Positions 16,392-25,243 of a stretch of 32,256 nucleotides of DNA are shown one piece after another. The notes below the pieces were generated by a model. That model saw only the letters and a list, made by a program, of their open reading frames with translations, was not told where the DNA came from and made no database searches. Every line of letters starts with the position of its first letter. The stretch's first letter is position 1. The translations under genes were made by a program, and so were the position numbers. The stretch comes from Thiomicrospira sp. (GTDB lineage Bacteria; Pseudomonadota; Gammaproteobacteria; Thiomicrospirales; Thiomicrospiraceae). Location of the stretch: the NCBI RefSeq assembly GCF_014859555.1, contig NZ_JACUTY010000019.1, positions 1-32,256 of the forward strand, read 5' to 3'.

Positions 16392-16400
16392 TGTGGATAA
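16392..16400 (-). promoter_or_regulatory. Perfect DnaA box upstream of nrdA
   Basis: TGTGGATAA is the complement of the consensus DnaA box TTATCCACA. A weaker match (TGTGGAGTG) follows at 16404-16412. DnaA is known to act at nrdAB promoters in E. coli, so control linked to replication is plausible here. Confidence 0.6.
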
Positions 16401-16541
16401 CTTTGTGGAGTGTCTTGTTGTAATGGGGTGAATATTTATTTATTGGCTCATTAAATTTTTAATCGAAATTGGGTAAAAATTCTTCAAAAAAGTTTAATCT
16501 CTGATATGGGGTTGGGGTTAATCAAGGTGCCCAATTGTTAG

Positions 16542-16563
16542 AGACCTTCGGAATGGAAGGTCT
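16542..16563. terminator. Hairpin downstream of GGDEF gene
   Basis: Arms AGACCTTC (16542-16549) and GAAGGTCT (16556-16563) enclose a six-base loop. It lies about 20 bases past the stop of the minus-strand gene, but no good T run follows on that strand, so termination would be weak. Confidence 0.45.
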
Positions 16564-16581
16564 TTATTGAAGTGACTGAAT

Positions 16582-17616
16582 TTAGAGTTGATGTTCGCCG
16601 CAAGTCTGGTTACGTCCGTTTTGTTTTGCCAGATAAAGCGCACGGTCGGCTCGTTCAAACAATTGATCAGCGCTTTCTCCTGCTCGGTAGAGTGCAACAC
16701 CAAATGAACTGGTGAACTGGAGTGGCATATTATGTCCTTTTACGATTAACACTTTGGTTGCAATACGTTTGCGAATTTTTTCGCTTACATTATGGGCATT
16801 TTGATAACTAATGTCGGACAGTAATATGACAAACTCTTCACCGCCAAGTCGAGCAATCGCATCTTGACCTTTAGTTTCGGCATGTAAAGTACGCGCGATA
16901 TAGCGCAACACGCTGTCACCAACCAAATGGCCATAAGTGTCATTAATCTTTTTAAAGTGATCCAGGTCTAGCAAGACCATGCATAAGGTTGAGCCTTCTT
17001 TTTGTGCTAATTTGATGTGCTCTTCACAGAGTTCGTCAAATCCACGTCGATTTGGGATGCCGGTTAAAGAATCGGTTTTCGCCAGGGTTGTGACGTGTTC
17101 AAGTTCGCGTTTGAGTTTTTTTATGATTTGGGTGGAGTCGATCATTTGTTGTTGCAGGCTTAATGTGTTTTCGGAAATTTTTCGAATCGGTGGCAAAATG
17201 TTTTGATTTAAGCAATGCATGATTTCGTCATACGATTGGCTGGCTTCTAGGCAGGCGATATTGTCGGTTAAACCTTGCTGATGCTTTGCGGATTCTGTTG
17301 ACCAGCTTTCAAGGTGGCCAAGCACCTCATTAATTAGTTGGCTAACTTCATCGGTTGGCAGGTGTTGATTGATAATGCGCTTGAGAAGTTCACGAAATAA
17401 AGGCCGCACCGACTCATCGGTATAATCATGTTGGCGGATCAGGTTAGCCAGCTCTTCGGCAAACTCTGGATCGGTTTGACTAACCATTTCATAAAGTAAC
17501 GTAAAATGAACCGGAGTAGACGGTACATTGAGTTCATTTAACCTTTGTAAAACCTGAGTGGTGGTTTGTTTGGCTGTTTGAATGTCGTCAGTATAGCGAC
17601 AGGTTTTTTTTGACAT
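16582..17616 (-). CDS. Diguanylate cyclase with GGDEF domain
   Basis: A 344-residue cytoplasmic protein predicted to make cyclic di-GMP. The first 170 residues are helical, with no recognised sensor domain and no membrane segment. A coiled coil (about 155-185) leads into the GGDEF domain (about 185-340). The domain has D-S-L-T-G-I-P-N-R-R-G-F, D-L-D-H-F-K-K-I-N-D and an intact G-G-E-E-F catalytic loop. The position five residues before that loop reads K-G-Q-D rather than R-x-x-D, so the usual inhibitory I-site seems absent. The frame is open to 17661, but the extra 15 residues are translated AT-rich leader; the ATG at 17616 is preferred. Confidence 0.9.
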   Translation of the reverse strand: MSKKTCRYTDDIQTAKQTTTQVLQRLNELNVPSTPVHFTLLYEMVSQTDPEFAEELANLIRQHDYTDESVRPLFRELLKRIINQHLPTDEVSQLINEVLGHLESWSTESAKHQQGLTDNIACLEASQSYDEIMHCLNQNILPPIRKISENTLSLQQQMIDSTQIIKKLKRELEHVTTLAKTDSLTGIPNRRGFDELCEEHIKLAQKEGSTLCMVLLDLDHFKKINDTYGHLVGDSVLRYIARTLHAETKGQDAIARLGGEEFVILLSDISYQNAHNVSEKIRKRIATKVLIVKGHNMPLQFTSSFGVALYRAGESADQLFERADRALYLAKQNGRNQTCGEHQL

Positions 17617-17781
17617 AATGTGCCCGTTAAAAAAAATAAAAAATTCGCGAAGCCAATGCACGAAGTTGGTTTTGGTTAGATAAATGGGTTAATCCAGCTA
17701 CCCAAAAGATAGATTAAATTTATTCGGTGATTATCGCAATTAATTCGGAATTTGTCACCTTGGAGATTAGGAGGTCGATTT

Positions 17782-18174
17782 ATGCAAAAACGTAATGTGC
17801 AAAAGTTACCTGGCGATGCTTATTCAAAACGTATTCGGGCACGATTTTGGATCGTTACCGAAAAGGGTGAAGGTTATTTAGGCATTGGGCGGATTACTTT
17901 ATTGGAAAATATTGACCGGTTTGGCTCGATTAACCGCGCGGCTAAAGAGATGGGTATGTCGTATAAAAAAGCCTGGAAGTTGGTAGAGGACATGAATAAA
18001 TTGACGGTTGAGCCGTTGGTGTTGAGTGAAAAAGGCGGTAAATCTGGCGGCGGCACCTTGATTACACCATTAGGTAAAGCCTATATAAAGCAGTTTCATG
18101 CACTGGATTCACGCTTGCGAGTGTTTTTAGAGTCGGAGTCGGGTTATTTTGATAGTATAAAGGTGCAATGTTGA
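17782..18174 (+). CDS. ModE-type winged-helix DNA-binding protein without molybdate domain
   Basis: A 130-residue protein matching the N-terminal DNA-binding half of ModE (COG2005). It has an L-L-E-N-I-D-R-F-G-S-I-N-R-A-A-K-E-M-G-M helix-turn-helix, then S-Y-K-K-A-W-K-L-V, then a wing rich in glycine (G-G-K-S-G-G-G). The C-terminal molybdate-binding domain is missing, as in many short LysR-unrelated ModE-like regulators. A strong AGGAGGT six bases before the ATG at 17782 fixes the start; an upstream TTG frame is rejected. It precedes an outer-membrane protein gene by 155 bases, its most likely target or partner (inference). Ligand unknown. Confidence 0.85.
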   Translation: MQKRNVQKLPGDAYSKRIRARFWIVTEKGEGYLGIGRITLLENIDRFGSINRAAKEMGMSYKKAWKLVEDMNKLTVEPLVLSEKGGKSGGGTLITPLGKAYIKQFHALDSRLRVFLESESGYFDSIKVQC

Positions 18175-18216
18175 ACCAAATCAGTGCAAAATGGTTTGTT
18201 TTGTAGTTATGTATTT

Positions 18217-18222
18217 TATAAT
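18217..18222 (+). promoter_or_regulatory. Candidate -10 box for the TorF-family gene
   Basis: A perfect TATAAT in the AT-rich leader. The nearest -35 candidate (TTGTTT, 18196-18201) is only 15 bases upstream, so support is partial. Confidence 0.35.
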
Positions 18223-18263
18223 TATTTAATTAAGCTGTTGTTTTATATTAGTGTTTTCTATTT

Positions 18264-18279
18264 TTGGCATTTTATGAGC
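18264..18279 (+). promoter_or_regulatory. Weak sigma-54-like -24/-12 element
   Basis: TTGGCA is followed by a GC dinucleotide ten bases after its GG, the spacing of a sigma-54 promoter. The -12 half reads TGAGC rather than TTGC. It lies about 50 bases before the outer-membrane protein start. Confidence 0.3.
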
Positions 18280-18329
18280 TTTTAAGTTTGTGAGATTTGA
18301 ATCTTTCACAACAAAAAAGGAAAACACAA

Positions 18330-19046
18330 ATGAAACAGATAGCTAAATTAAAAACACTGGTTCTTTCAATGGCGATGGCAGGTTCTTCTTTGGCCGTTTT
18401 GGCTCCAGCAACGGTGCAAGCGGGTGTTACAGGTAATGTAGGTTTGGTTTCCCAGTATATTTTCCGTGGCGCACCTCAGTCAGCGGGTGCGGCGGCGCAA
18501 GCTGGATTAGACTATGAACATGAATCGGGTGCTTACTTAGGCTTATGGGCGTCGGATGTCGATGATAAAGCTACGGGTGCAAATGAATTAGAATATGACA
18601 TTTATGGTGGTTATGAAACCGAATTGTCAGGTGTAACTTTGGGTGCAGGGTTTACCTTGTATCGCTATACCCAAGAAGAGTTTGATACACCTTATGATGA
18701 AGTAAATTTGTGGGCGGGTTATGGTCCATTTACCTTCACTTATGACATAGGCCAGAATAAAGATGCCGCTGCAGATGGCGGTGATATTGATTACAGTGTG
18801 ATGACGCTTTCTGCTGAGTATAACGGTATGTATGCTTTGTATGGCATGGGTTCAGATTTTATGGGTGAAGATACGGATCACTCGTGGATTGAGCTAGGTT
18901 ACGGCGCGGAAGTGGCTCCGGGAACCGACGTAAGTATTGCCTTAATTAACTCAAGCAAAGAAGGCTCTGGTTACAGTAAAGATGGCAGTGACAAGGCCAA
19001 TACCATGATGGTGGTTGGCTTTACTAAAACGTTTGACATTATGTAG
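18330..19046 (+). CDS. TorF-family putative outer-membrane porin (TIGR02001-like)
   Basis: A 238-residue precursor with a Sec signal peptide of 31 residues (positive start M-K-Q-I-A-K-L-K, hydrophobic core, cleavage after T-V-Q-A). The mature part begins with the family hallmark G-V-T-G-N-V-G-L-V-S-Q-Y-I-F-R-G. It alternates aromatic and glycine residues as expected of a beta-barrel, ending in a strand with K-T-F-D. AAAGGA eight bases upstream fixes the ATG at 18330; the earlier TTG is rejected. The transported substrate of this family is not established. It follows a ModE-like regulator and has its own terminator. Confidence 0.85.
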   Translation: MKQIAKLKTLVLSMAMAGSSLAVLAPATVQAGVTGNVGLVSQYIFRGAPQSAGAAAQAGLDYEHESGAYLGLWASDVDDKATGANELEYDIYGGYETELSGVTLGAGFTLYRYTQEEFDTPYDEVNLWAGYGPFTFTYDIGQNKDAAADGGDIDYSVMTLSAEYNGMYALYGMGSDFMGEDTDHSWIELGYGAEVAPGTDVSIALINSSKEGSGYSKDGSDKANTMMVVGFTKTFDIM

Positions 19047-19055
19047 TCGTACTTA

Positions 19056-19082
19056 ACACGCTATTTATCCCGAATAGCGTGT
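19056..19082 (+). terminator. GC-containing hairpin after the porin gene
   Basis: Perfect ten-base arms (ACACGCTATT and its complement) with a seven-base loop start ten bases after the stop. No T run follows; it may protect the mRNA 3' end ahead of the true terminator. Confidence 0.5.
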
Positions 19083-19145
19083 CCGACACCTTCAGTCGGG
19101 TTTCCTAATTGGTATCCTCGTATCCCTGTTTCGGCAGGGTTTCTT

Positions 19146-19172
19146 CAGGCTCTTTTTGAGCCTGTTTTTTTT
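19146..19172 (+). terminator. Intrinsic terminator of the porin transcript
   Basis: CAGGCTC and GAGCCTG arms enclose a five-T loop and are followed by eight T residues, a textbook intrinsic terminator. Confidence 0.9.
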
Positions 19173-19256
19173 ATAAAAATATATTAATTTACGTTAAAGC
19201 TAGATTCGCTTGAGGTGGTGAGCCAGCTAGGCTGGCGCTTGCCTTGTTTATAATGG

Positions 19257-20351
19257 CTAGGGGTGCCAGAGTCCGCCCAGTACAGCAGGTCTGGATGCAC
19301 CAGTGATGCGGGTTAAGTCAATTTCAACATGATCTAAACGTTGTTTGGCCAGCCAAGCACACATCATCGCTTCGATGGCATTGGGGTTAACGCCTGCTTG
19401 TTCAGTAGACTGGATGCTTAAGTTAGGGAGTTTAGCCTGTAATCCCTTTAACAAAGTTTGGTTGTAAGCGCCACCACCGCAAATTAAACAAGTTGTTTGA
19501 TCGGGTAAGTCGAGTTTAACCAATTCGGCGGCAATGGTTTCAACGCTGAGTTGATTCAGTGTCGCTAGTAAGTCAATCGGATCTATATCTAGCGGGGCGA
19601 ATTTTAATAACCAGGCCTGGTTGAACTTATCCCGCCCAGTGCTTTTTGGGGTGGGTTGCTGAAAATACGGATCGCTTAAAAGTGCGCTTAATAAGGTTTG
19701 ATTAATTTGACCTTGCGCCGCCAGATCGCCATTTGAGTCGTAGTCCAGCTTAAAAAGCTGCTGACACACTTCGTCCATTAACGCGTTACCCGGCCCTGTG
19801 TCAAATCCACTGGCTTCGCCTTCGGCATTAAGGTAACTAAGGTTTGCGATCCCACCAATGTTAATGACGCAGGCTGGTTTTTTGAGGTCCTGGAATAGGG
19901 CTTGATGAAAACTTGGCGCTAAAGGGGCGCCCTGCCCGCCTAACGCCATATCGTCGACCCGAAAATCCGCGACAGTGGTGATGTTGGTTTGTTTTGCAAT
20001 GATAGCGGGATGGCCAATTTGTAAGCTCATACCTAGTTCAGGGGCGTGGAAAATGGTTTGACCATGACTACCAATCGCATGAATATGGCTGGTTTCATAA
20101 CCATTTTGTTTAATTAGTGCTAACACCGCTTGGCTGAATTCATGTGCGATTTTAACCTGTAGATCAGCCAGTTCGGCTAGGCTAATTTGTGTTTCCAGGT
20201 TAAGTTGACTGAGTTGGGGTTTTAATTCAGAGGGGTAGGTCAGAAAGTCGATGAGTTCAATTCTATGGCCATTGACTAAACGCACCAGAGCGGCATCAAT
20301 ACCATCCGCACTAGTGCCGGACATGAGTCCAATAAAAAGCGACTTATTCAA
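19257..20351 (-). CDS. anmK: Anhydro-N-acetylmuramic acid kinase
   Basis: A 364-residue enzyme that opens and phosphorylates 1,6-anhydro-N-acetylmuramic acid during cell-wall recycling. Family motifs are complete: G-L-M-S-G-T-S-A-D-G-I-D near residue 8, G-S-H-G-Q-T-I-F-H, N-I-G-G-I-A-N-L and D-T-G-P-G-N. The only usable start is TTG at 20351: an in-frame stop lies two codons upstream and the ATP loop begins at residue 8. The start overlaps the end of the M23 peptidase gene by eight bases, so the two are translationally coupled. An iterated palindrome inside encodes N-Q-A-W. Confidence 0.95.
   Translation of the reverse strand: MNKSLFIGLMSGTSADGIDAALVRLVNGHRIELIDFLTYPSELKPQLSQLNLETQISLAELADLQVKIAHEFSQAVLALIKQNGYETSHIHAIGSHGQTIFHAPELGMSLQIGHPAIIAKQTNITTVADFRVDDMALGGQGAPLAPSFHQALFQDLKKPACVINIGGIANLSYLNAEGEASGFDTGPGNALMDEVCQQLFKLDYDSNGDLAAQGQINQTLLSALLSDPYFQQPTPKSTGRDKFNQAWLLKFAPLDIDPIDLLATLNQLSVETIAAELVKLDLPDQTTCLICGGGAYNQTLLKGLQAKLPNLSIQSTEQAGVNPNAIEAMMCAWLAKQRLDHVEIDLTRITGASRPAVLGGLWHP
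19610..19621. repeat. Iterated palindrome, copy in anmK (NQAW frame)
   Basis: A perfect core with 14-base symmetry (19609-19622), read on the minus strand as Asn-Gln-Ala-Trp. Confidence 0.95.
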
Positions 20352-21633
20352 AGTTTAACGCCAGTTGAGTCAGTTCAGGATCAAAGCGCGTCAATTGGCT
20401 GTGCATGATTGATGCATATTGATCGAATTGACGGCGGTGCGTTGCTAATACCGGTTCGGCATCTGGGAATTTCACTTTTAAAGGATCACGGTGAACGCCA
20501 TTGATGCGGAACTCGTAATGCAGGTGTGGGCCAGTGGCTAGGCCTGTCATGCCAACATAACCGATGATGTCACCCTGTTTGACGTTTTGGCCACGGTTGG
20601 CTTTACCATAACGAGACAAATGCGCATAAACGGTTTCATAACGTCCGGCATGTTTGATAGTAACTTGTTTGCCATAGCCGCCATTCCAACCTTTGTAGCT
20701 GATGATTCCGTCGCCTGCGGCATAAATAGGCGTACCGGTCGGTGCGGCATAATCCACACCTCTGTGGTCACGTGTTTGCTGTAATACTGGGTGGTGACGG
20801 CCACGTTGAAAGCGGGAGCTAATACGTGTGTAGTTTATCGGGTTGCGCATAAAGGCTTTGCGAAGGTTTTGGCCGTTTTCGTCATAATAACCAATCAGTT
20901 GATTATCGACTTCAAGGCGGAAAGCGCGCACCTTACGTTGGCCACCGACGGTGAGTTCAGCGGCTAAAATATTACCATCGCCTAAATATTCATCGTTTAA
21001 ATAACGTTTTTCATAGATAATTTTGAATTCATCCCCGCTGCGAAGCTCGCGTACAAAATCCACTTCCCAAGCAAAAAGGTCGGCTAGGTTCATAATGGTG
21101 CGTGGGCTTAGACCCGCACTTTCACCGGCTAGGTAAAAAGAATCGTTGATGTTGGCCGAGGCCATTTTAATTTTGGTATCGACGGTTTTATGATTTTCAT
21201 AAATGTGAAACTGATTGTCTTGTCTTTCTAGGTGAAAACTCAGTACACGACTGCGGTCCATATTCATTTTTTGGAGTCGGTTATCATCGTCGGTCCAGAT
21301 GATGAGTTTGTCACCGACGCGTAAATTGGTGAACAACTCAGAATTAGCGGATTGACTGATTTGAAAGACGGTTTGAGCACTATCGATCACATTATCTAGA
21401 GCGTGGCTTAATGTTTGATTGCGGCGAACAATAAATTCGATTTTGTTTAGAGGCGTGTCCTGGGTGACCAGGTTAGTGGGGTAGCTGGGCTGCTGAGCTT
21501 GGGTTGGTAGTTCAAGTGTTTGTCTTTCAAATTCGGTTTGAGCGTGGGCTAGATTAACAGGTAACGTGATCAAAAATGCCAGGCTAATCCATTGTAAAGC
21601 CCGGCAAAATAGGTTTGTTTCTTCATGTTGCAT
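20344..21633 (-). CDS. M23 peptidoglycan endopeptidase, MepM-like
   Basis: A 429-residue exported cell-wall hydrolase. A signal peptide of about 31 residues ends A-H-A. Residues about 65-115 look like an OapA/LysM-like wall-binding region (R-R-N-Q-T-L-S-H-A-L), followed by a Csd3-type second domain. The M23 domain (about 270-400) carries zinc ligands His290 and Asp294 (H-R-G-V-D), His338 (Y-A-H) and His372 (H-L-H). It should cut peptide cross-links of peptidoglycan in the periplasm. AAGGAG lies eleven bases before the ATG. Its coupling to anmK joins wall cleavage to recycling of the released sugar. Confidence 0.92.
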   Translation of the reverse strand: MQHEETNLFCRALQWISLAFLITLPVNLAHAQTEFERQTLELPTQAQQPSYPTNLVTQDTPLNKIEFIVRRNQTLSHALDNVIDSAQTVFQISQSANSELFTNLRVGDKLIIWTDDDNRLQKMNMDRSRVLSFHLERQDNQFHIYENHKTVDTKIKMASANINDSFYLAGESAGLSPRTIMNLADLFAWEVDFVRELRSGDEFKIIYEKRYLNDEYLGDGNILAAELTVGGQRKVRAFRLEVDNQLIGYYDENGQNLRKAFMRNPINYTRISSRFQRGRHHPVLQQTRDHRGVDYAAPTGTPIYAAGDGIISYKGWNGGYGKQVTIKHAGRYETVYAHLSRYGKANRGQNVKQGDIIGYVGMTGLATGPHLHYEFRINGVHRDPLKVKFPDAEPVLATHRRQFDQYASIMHSQLTRFDPELTQLALNFE

Positions 21634-21776
21634 AGCGATGTCTGCTCCTTACGTGTTTTTCTAATCAAGTAGAAAAATCATATTATGGTGTTTGTGAATT
21701 GATTATAGCTCACACAAGTTGCACGAGTGAAGTTGAAAGTCAAAAAAGTTAAGTTTTTTTCATAAAAACGCACAAA

Positions 21777-22013
21777 TTAGTTTTTAGGGTCGCCAATTTG
21801 AATATAAATGAGTTGGTGATCTGGCTCTGCTTGAGCGCTCAAGAACTGATGACGGTTTACTTTGCACCAGCTTTGAATATCTTTTTCAGCGGCTGGGTCG
21901 GTACAGGCGATTTCAATTTGATCGCCCGCCGGAAGTTGGCGTACTAGTTGTTGAAGTTTGATGACTGGCATCGGGCACTTTAAGCCTTTTGCGTCGAGTT
22001 GATGCGTATTCAT
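21777..22013 (-). CDS. tusA: TusA/SirA-family sulfur carrier protein
   Basis: A 78-residue cytoplasmic protein with the family signature C-P-M-P-V-I-K, Cys13 being the persulfide-carrying residue. TusA relays sulfur for tRNA thiolation and, in sulfur oxidisers, to the dissimilatory sulfur pathway; which applies here cannot be told. AAAGGA lies five bases before the ATG. It diverges from glyQ across a 131-base region and is followed at 143 bases by the M23 peptidase gene on the same strand. Confidence 0.88.
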   Translation of the reverse strand: MNTHQLDAKGLKCPMPVIKLQQLVRQLPAGDQIEIACTDPAAEKDIQSWCKVNRHQFLSAQAEPDHQLIYIQIGDPKN

Positions 22014-22029
22014 CTCGTTTCCTTTAGGG

Positions 22030-22035
22030 TATAAT
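22030..22035 (+). promoter_or_regulatory. Candidate -10 box of glyQS promoter
   Basis: A perfect TATAAT; TATTCA (22007-22012), 17 bases upstream, is a weak -35. The predicted transcript would begin near 22042, giving a leader of about 100 bases with an inverted repeat. Confidence 0.5.
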
Positions 22036-22064
22036 CAGGCTAATTTTTTTGTTAGAAATATACG

Positions 22065-22118
22065 GCAATTACACCCGAGCGCGCAAGTTCAGTGCTCAAG
22101 CTTAGGTCAGGTAATTGC
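22065..22118 (+). other. Inverted repeat in the glyQS leader
   Basis: The run CAATTAC (22066-22072, preceded by G) pairs with GTAATTGC (22111-22118). A smaller GAGC/GCTC pair (22077-22080, 22094-22097) nests inside. It could fold in the leader RNA; no known riboswitch is recognised. Confidence 0.3.
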
Positions 22119-22144
22119 GTAGATTATTGTCTAGGGGTTCTTTT

Positions 22145-23077
22145 GTGTCAAACGCTAATAACCGCATCGCGGATATCCATACTTTTCAGGGCTTAATTCA
22201 AAGTTTGCAATCCTTTTGGGCTGACCAGGGCTGTGTCGTGATGCAACCCTATGATAATGAGATGGGTGCCGGTACTTTTCACCCGGCCACTTTCTTACGT
22301 TCAATTGGTCCAGAGCCATGGCGTGCCGCTTATGTACAGCCAAGTCGTCGCCCAACCGATGGTCGTTATGGCGAGAACCCGAACCGTTTGCAGCATTACT
22401 ATCAGTTTCAGGTGATGCTGAAACCTTCGCCAGAAAACATCCAAGAGTTGTATTTAGACTCATTAAAAATGCTGGGCTTGAATCCGTTAGAACATGACAT
22501 TCGTTTTGTTGAAGACAACTGGGAATCACCTACTTTAGGGGCCTGGGGTCTGGGCTGGGAAGTCTGGTTAAATGGCATGGAGGTTACGCAGTTCACTTAT
22601 TTCCAACAGGTTGGCGGCTTAGAGTGCCGCCCGGTTACTGGTGAGATCACTTATGGCCTTGAACGTATTGCCATGTATTTGCAGGGTGTGAACAGTGTTT
22701 ACGATTTGGTTTGGGTGGATGGCCCTGGTGGCAAAGTCACTTATGGTGATGTGTTCCATCAAAATGAAGTTGAGATGTCGACCTATAACTTTGAGTATGC
22801 CAATACCGACGTCTTATTCCGTCAGTTTGATGAATGTGAGCAAGCCTTTAAACAGTTGATTGAGGCTAAATTGCCTTTGCCGGCTTATGAGCAGGTTTTA
22901 AAAGCGTCTCACACCTTTAATTTATTAGATGCACGTCATGCGATCAGTGTGACAGAACGTGCACGTTTTATTGGGCGTGTGCGCACAATGGCGCGAGCGG
23001 TAGCCGAAGCCTATTACGCTGGGCGTGAAGCCTTAGGCTTCCCATTAGTGAAACACTCGCAGGAGGCATCAGTATGA
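22145..23077 (+). CDS. glyQ: Glycyl-tRNA synthetase alpha subunit
   Basis: A 310-residue catalytic subunit of the bacterial alpha2beta2 glycyl-tRNA synthetase, which charges tRNA-Gly. Class II features are evident: [25 protein letters not shown], and [11 protein letters not shown]. The closest-family segment E-V-T-Q-F-T-Y is intact. The start is GTG at 22145 with AGGGG seven bases upstream; the frame continues to a TTG at 22115, but that adds residues absent from the family. The stop overlaps the glyS ATG. Confidence 0.97.
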   Translation: MSNANNRIADIHTFQGLIQSLQSFWADQGCVVMQPYDNEMGAGTFHPATFLRSIGPEPWRAAYVQPSRRPTDGRYGENPNRLQHYYQFQVMLKPSPENIQELYLDSLKMLGLNPLEHDIRFVEDNWESPTLGAWGLGWEVWLNGMEVTQFTYFQQVGGLECRPVTGEITYGLERIAMYLQGVNSVYDLVWVDGPGGKVTYGDVFHQNEVEMSTYNFEYANTDVLFRQFDECEQAFKQLIEAKLPLPAYEQVLKASHTFNLLDARHAISVTERARFIGRVRTMARAVAEAYYAGREALGFPLVKHSQEASV

Positions 23078-25146
23078 GTTCGGTACGCGAAGATTTTTTA
23101 GTAGAAATCGGCACAGAAGAGTTGCCACCTAAAGCGCTTAAAAAATTATCACAAGCGTTTGCGCAAGGTTTAACAGACGGTCTTAATCAGGCGGATTTAA
23201 AATTCGAAACGGTCAAAGTTTACGCCGCCCCACGTCGTTTAGCTGTTTGGGTTCAAGCACTGGATTTAGCGCAAGCCGATAAAGTAGTTGAACGTAAAGG
23301 GCCAGCCAAAAAGGCGGCTTTTGACGCAGATGGTAACCCAACAAAAGCTTTGCAAGGTTTTGCGCGTTCTTGTGATGTAGGCGTAGCGGATTTAATGGAA
23401 ATTGAAACCGATAAAGGCACGTGGATGGTGTATGAACAGGCGGTTAAAGGTCAAGCAACGCGCGATCTACTACCAGGCCTGGTAGAAGCTTCGTTAGCGA
23501 AACTGCCGATTCCTAAGCGCATGCGCTGGGGAACGTCAGATGTTGAATTTGTACGTCCCGTGCATTGGGTATTAATGATATTAGGTGATCAAGTTGTGCC
23601 CGCCAATATTTTAGGCAAAGTGGCTTCAAACGTCACTCGTGGTCATCGTTTCCATGCACCAGAAGAAATTGTAGTTGATACACCCGCAGACTATGCCATC
23701 GTGCTCAAAAAACAAGGTTATGTACTGGCTGATTTTGCCGAACGTCAAACGGTGATTCGTCAGCAAGTGTTGGGCATCGCCAGCCAAGCTGGTGGCGAAG
23801 CGGTGATTGATGAAGATTTGCTGGAGGAAGTAACGGCGTTAAACGAATGGCCAACCGCCGTGGTCGGTTCGTTTGATGAAGATTTCTTAAGTGTGCCGCC
23901 GGAATGTTTGATTTCGGCGATGAAAGGTCATCAAAAGTTTTTCCATTTATTGGATAAACAAGGCAAGTTACAGGCCAAGTTTATTACGGTGTGCAACATT
24001 GAAAGCATCAACCCACAGTCCGTTATCTCGGGTAACGAACGTGTGATTAGACCGCGTTTGTCGGATGCAAAGTTTTTCTGGAATCAAGATCGAAAACAGC
24101 CATTGGATGATTTATTACCGAGTTTAAAAACCGTGGTGTTCCAGCAAAAACTGGGCACGTTATACGACAAGATTGAGCGTTTAGAAAGTTTGGCGGTCAA
24201 AATTGCACGCCCATTAGGTGTGCCAAGCGAGCTGGCTGAGCGCGCCGCGCGTTTATCAAAATGCGATTTAATGACTTTAATGGTCGGCGAATTTCCAGAG
24301 CTGCAAGGTGTGATGGGGCGTTATTACGCGTTAGCTCAAAATGAGCACGCAGATGTCGCCGACAGTTTAGATCAGCAATACCAACCGCGTTTTGGGGGCG
24401 ACGACTTGCCAGAAACCGCGTTGGCTCAAACCCTTGCTATTGCCGATAAATTGGACACCATTACCGGTATTTATGGCATTGGTGAATTACCGACCGGTGA
24501 TAAAGACCCGTTTGCTTTGCGTCGTGCGGCGTTGGGTTTAATTCGAATTATGATTGAAAAAGAACTGGATTTAGATTTGCAGTATTTAATCGAAGCCAGT
24601 GTAAAGCTGCATCCAAAAGTCGAGTCATCGCCTAAATTAGTGAATGCGATTTATGACTTTATTATCAGTCGCCTAAAAGCCTATTACGCTGACCAAGGCA
24701 TCAGTGCCGAAGCGTTTGAAGCGGTGCGAGTATGTCGTCCAGCGCATCCGATCGACTTTTCAAAACGAATTGAAGCCGTGCGTGCGTTTGCGGCTTTGCC
24801 AGCCGCCGAGAGTTTAAGCGCAGCCAATAAACGTATTCAAAATATTCTGCGTAAAATGGATGGCGAATGGCCGTTGGATGTGGATTCGAACTTATTCGAA
24901 CAACCCGCTGAAACTCAGCTTTGGCAAGCGATAGAAGCCTTACGTGAACAAGTCAGTTCGCAAATTGCGGCACGTGACTACACCCAGGCTTTAACTACCT
25001 TAGCGCAGATTCGTGAACCGGTTGATCAGTTTTTTGATCAAGTGATGGTGATGGCGGACGATGAAGCCTTAAAACGTAATCGTTTAGCTATGCTGAACCA
25101 GATTCACCAACTATTCTTGGCGGTCGCGGATATTTCACGTCTGTAA
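23074..25146 (+). CDS. glyS: Glycyl-tRNA synthetase beta subunit
   Basis: A 690-residue beta subunit involved in tRNA recognition and binding. The N-terminus has the family motif [14 protein letters not shown]. An HD-like region lies mid-protein and the C-terminal part is the anticodon-binding DALR-type domain ([17 protein letters not shown]). Length matches the family. The ATG overlaps the glyQ stop as ATGA. One iterated palindrome within encodes P-G-L-V near residue 135, and a second forms the terminator after the stop. Confidence 0.97.
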   Translation: MSSVREDFLVEIGTEELPPKALKKLSQAFAQGLTDGLNQADLKFETVKVYAAPRRLAVWVQALDLAQADKVVERKGPAKKAAFDADGNPTKALQGFARSCDVGVADLMEIETDKGTWMVYEQAVKGQATRDLLPGLVEASLAKLPIPKRMRWGTSDVEFVRPVHWVLMILGDQVVPANILGKVASNVTRGHRFHAPEEIVVDTPADYAIVLKKQGYVLADFAERQTVIRQQVLGIASQAGGEAVIDEDLLEEVTALNEWPTAVVGSFDEDFLSVPPECLISAMKGHQKFFHLLDKQGKLQAKFITVCNIESINPQSVISGNERVIRPRLSDAKFFWNQDRKQPLDDLLPSLKTVVFQQKLGTLYDKIERLESLAVKIARPLGVPSELAERAARLSKCDLMTLMVGEFPELQGVMGRYYALAQNEHADVADSLDQQYQPRFGGDDLPETALAQTLAIADKLDTITGIYGIGELPTGDKDPFALRRAALGLIRIMIEKELDLDLQYLIEASVKLHPKVESSPKLVNAIYDFIISRLKAYYADQGISAEAFEAVRVCRPAHPIDFSKRIEAVRAFAALPAAESLSAANKRIQNILRKMDGEWPLDVDSNLFEQPAETQLWQAIEALREQVSSQIAARDYTQALTTLAQIREPVDQFFDQVMVMADDEALKRNRLAMLNQIHQLFLAVADISRL
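23472..23483. repeat. Iterated palindrome, copy in glyS (PGLV frame)
   Basis: A perfect core within a 16-base palindrome (23470-23485), read as Pro-Gly-Leu-Val. Confidence 0.95.
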
Positions 25147-25176
25147 TGAAGGCATGAATTAGATCAAGTTAATAAC

Positions 25177-25202
25177 AAACCACCAGGCCTGGTGGTTTTT
25201 TT
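25177..25202 (+). terminator. glyS terminator built from the iterated palindrome
   Basis: A 22-base perfect palindrome (25177-25198, core 25182-25193) lies 31 bases after the glyS stop. It runs into seven T residues, three of them inside the second arm. Folding gives nine-base-pair arms around a GGCC loop, an efficient intrinsic terminator. The next gene still follows closely, so read-through or a new promoter is needed. Confidence 0.85.
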
Positions 25203-25243
25203 ATAAGCCAGAAACCGACATAATGGGAGTTACAAAAACGCTC

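Larger units (their letters stand above)
16076..16581. other. Intergenic regulatory region upstream of nrdA
   Basis: 506 AT-rich bases between two minus-strand genes. It contains two NrdR boxes, a DnaA box, an odd palindrome TTACACAGTGTAA (16323-16335), and a hairpin at 16542-16563 near the end of the GGDEF gene. No open frame worth annotating was seen, and no clear sigma-70 promoter could be fixed. Confidence 0.7.

Noticed and set aside
21656-21677. TTTTTCTA/TAGAAAAA inverted repeat upstream of the M23 peptidase gene
   Set aside because: It has almost no GC pairs and no convincing T tract for either neighbour; probably an AT-rich coincidence.
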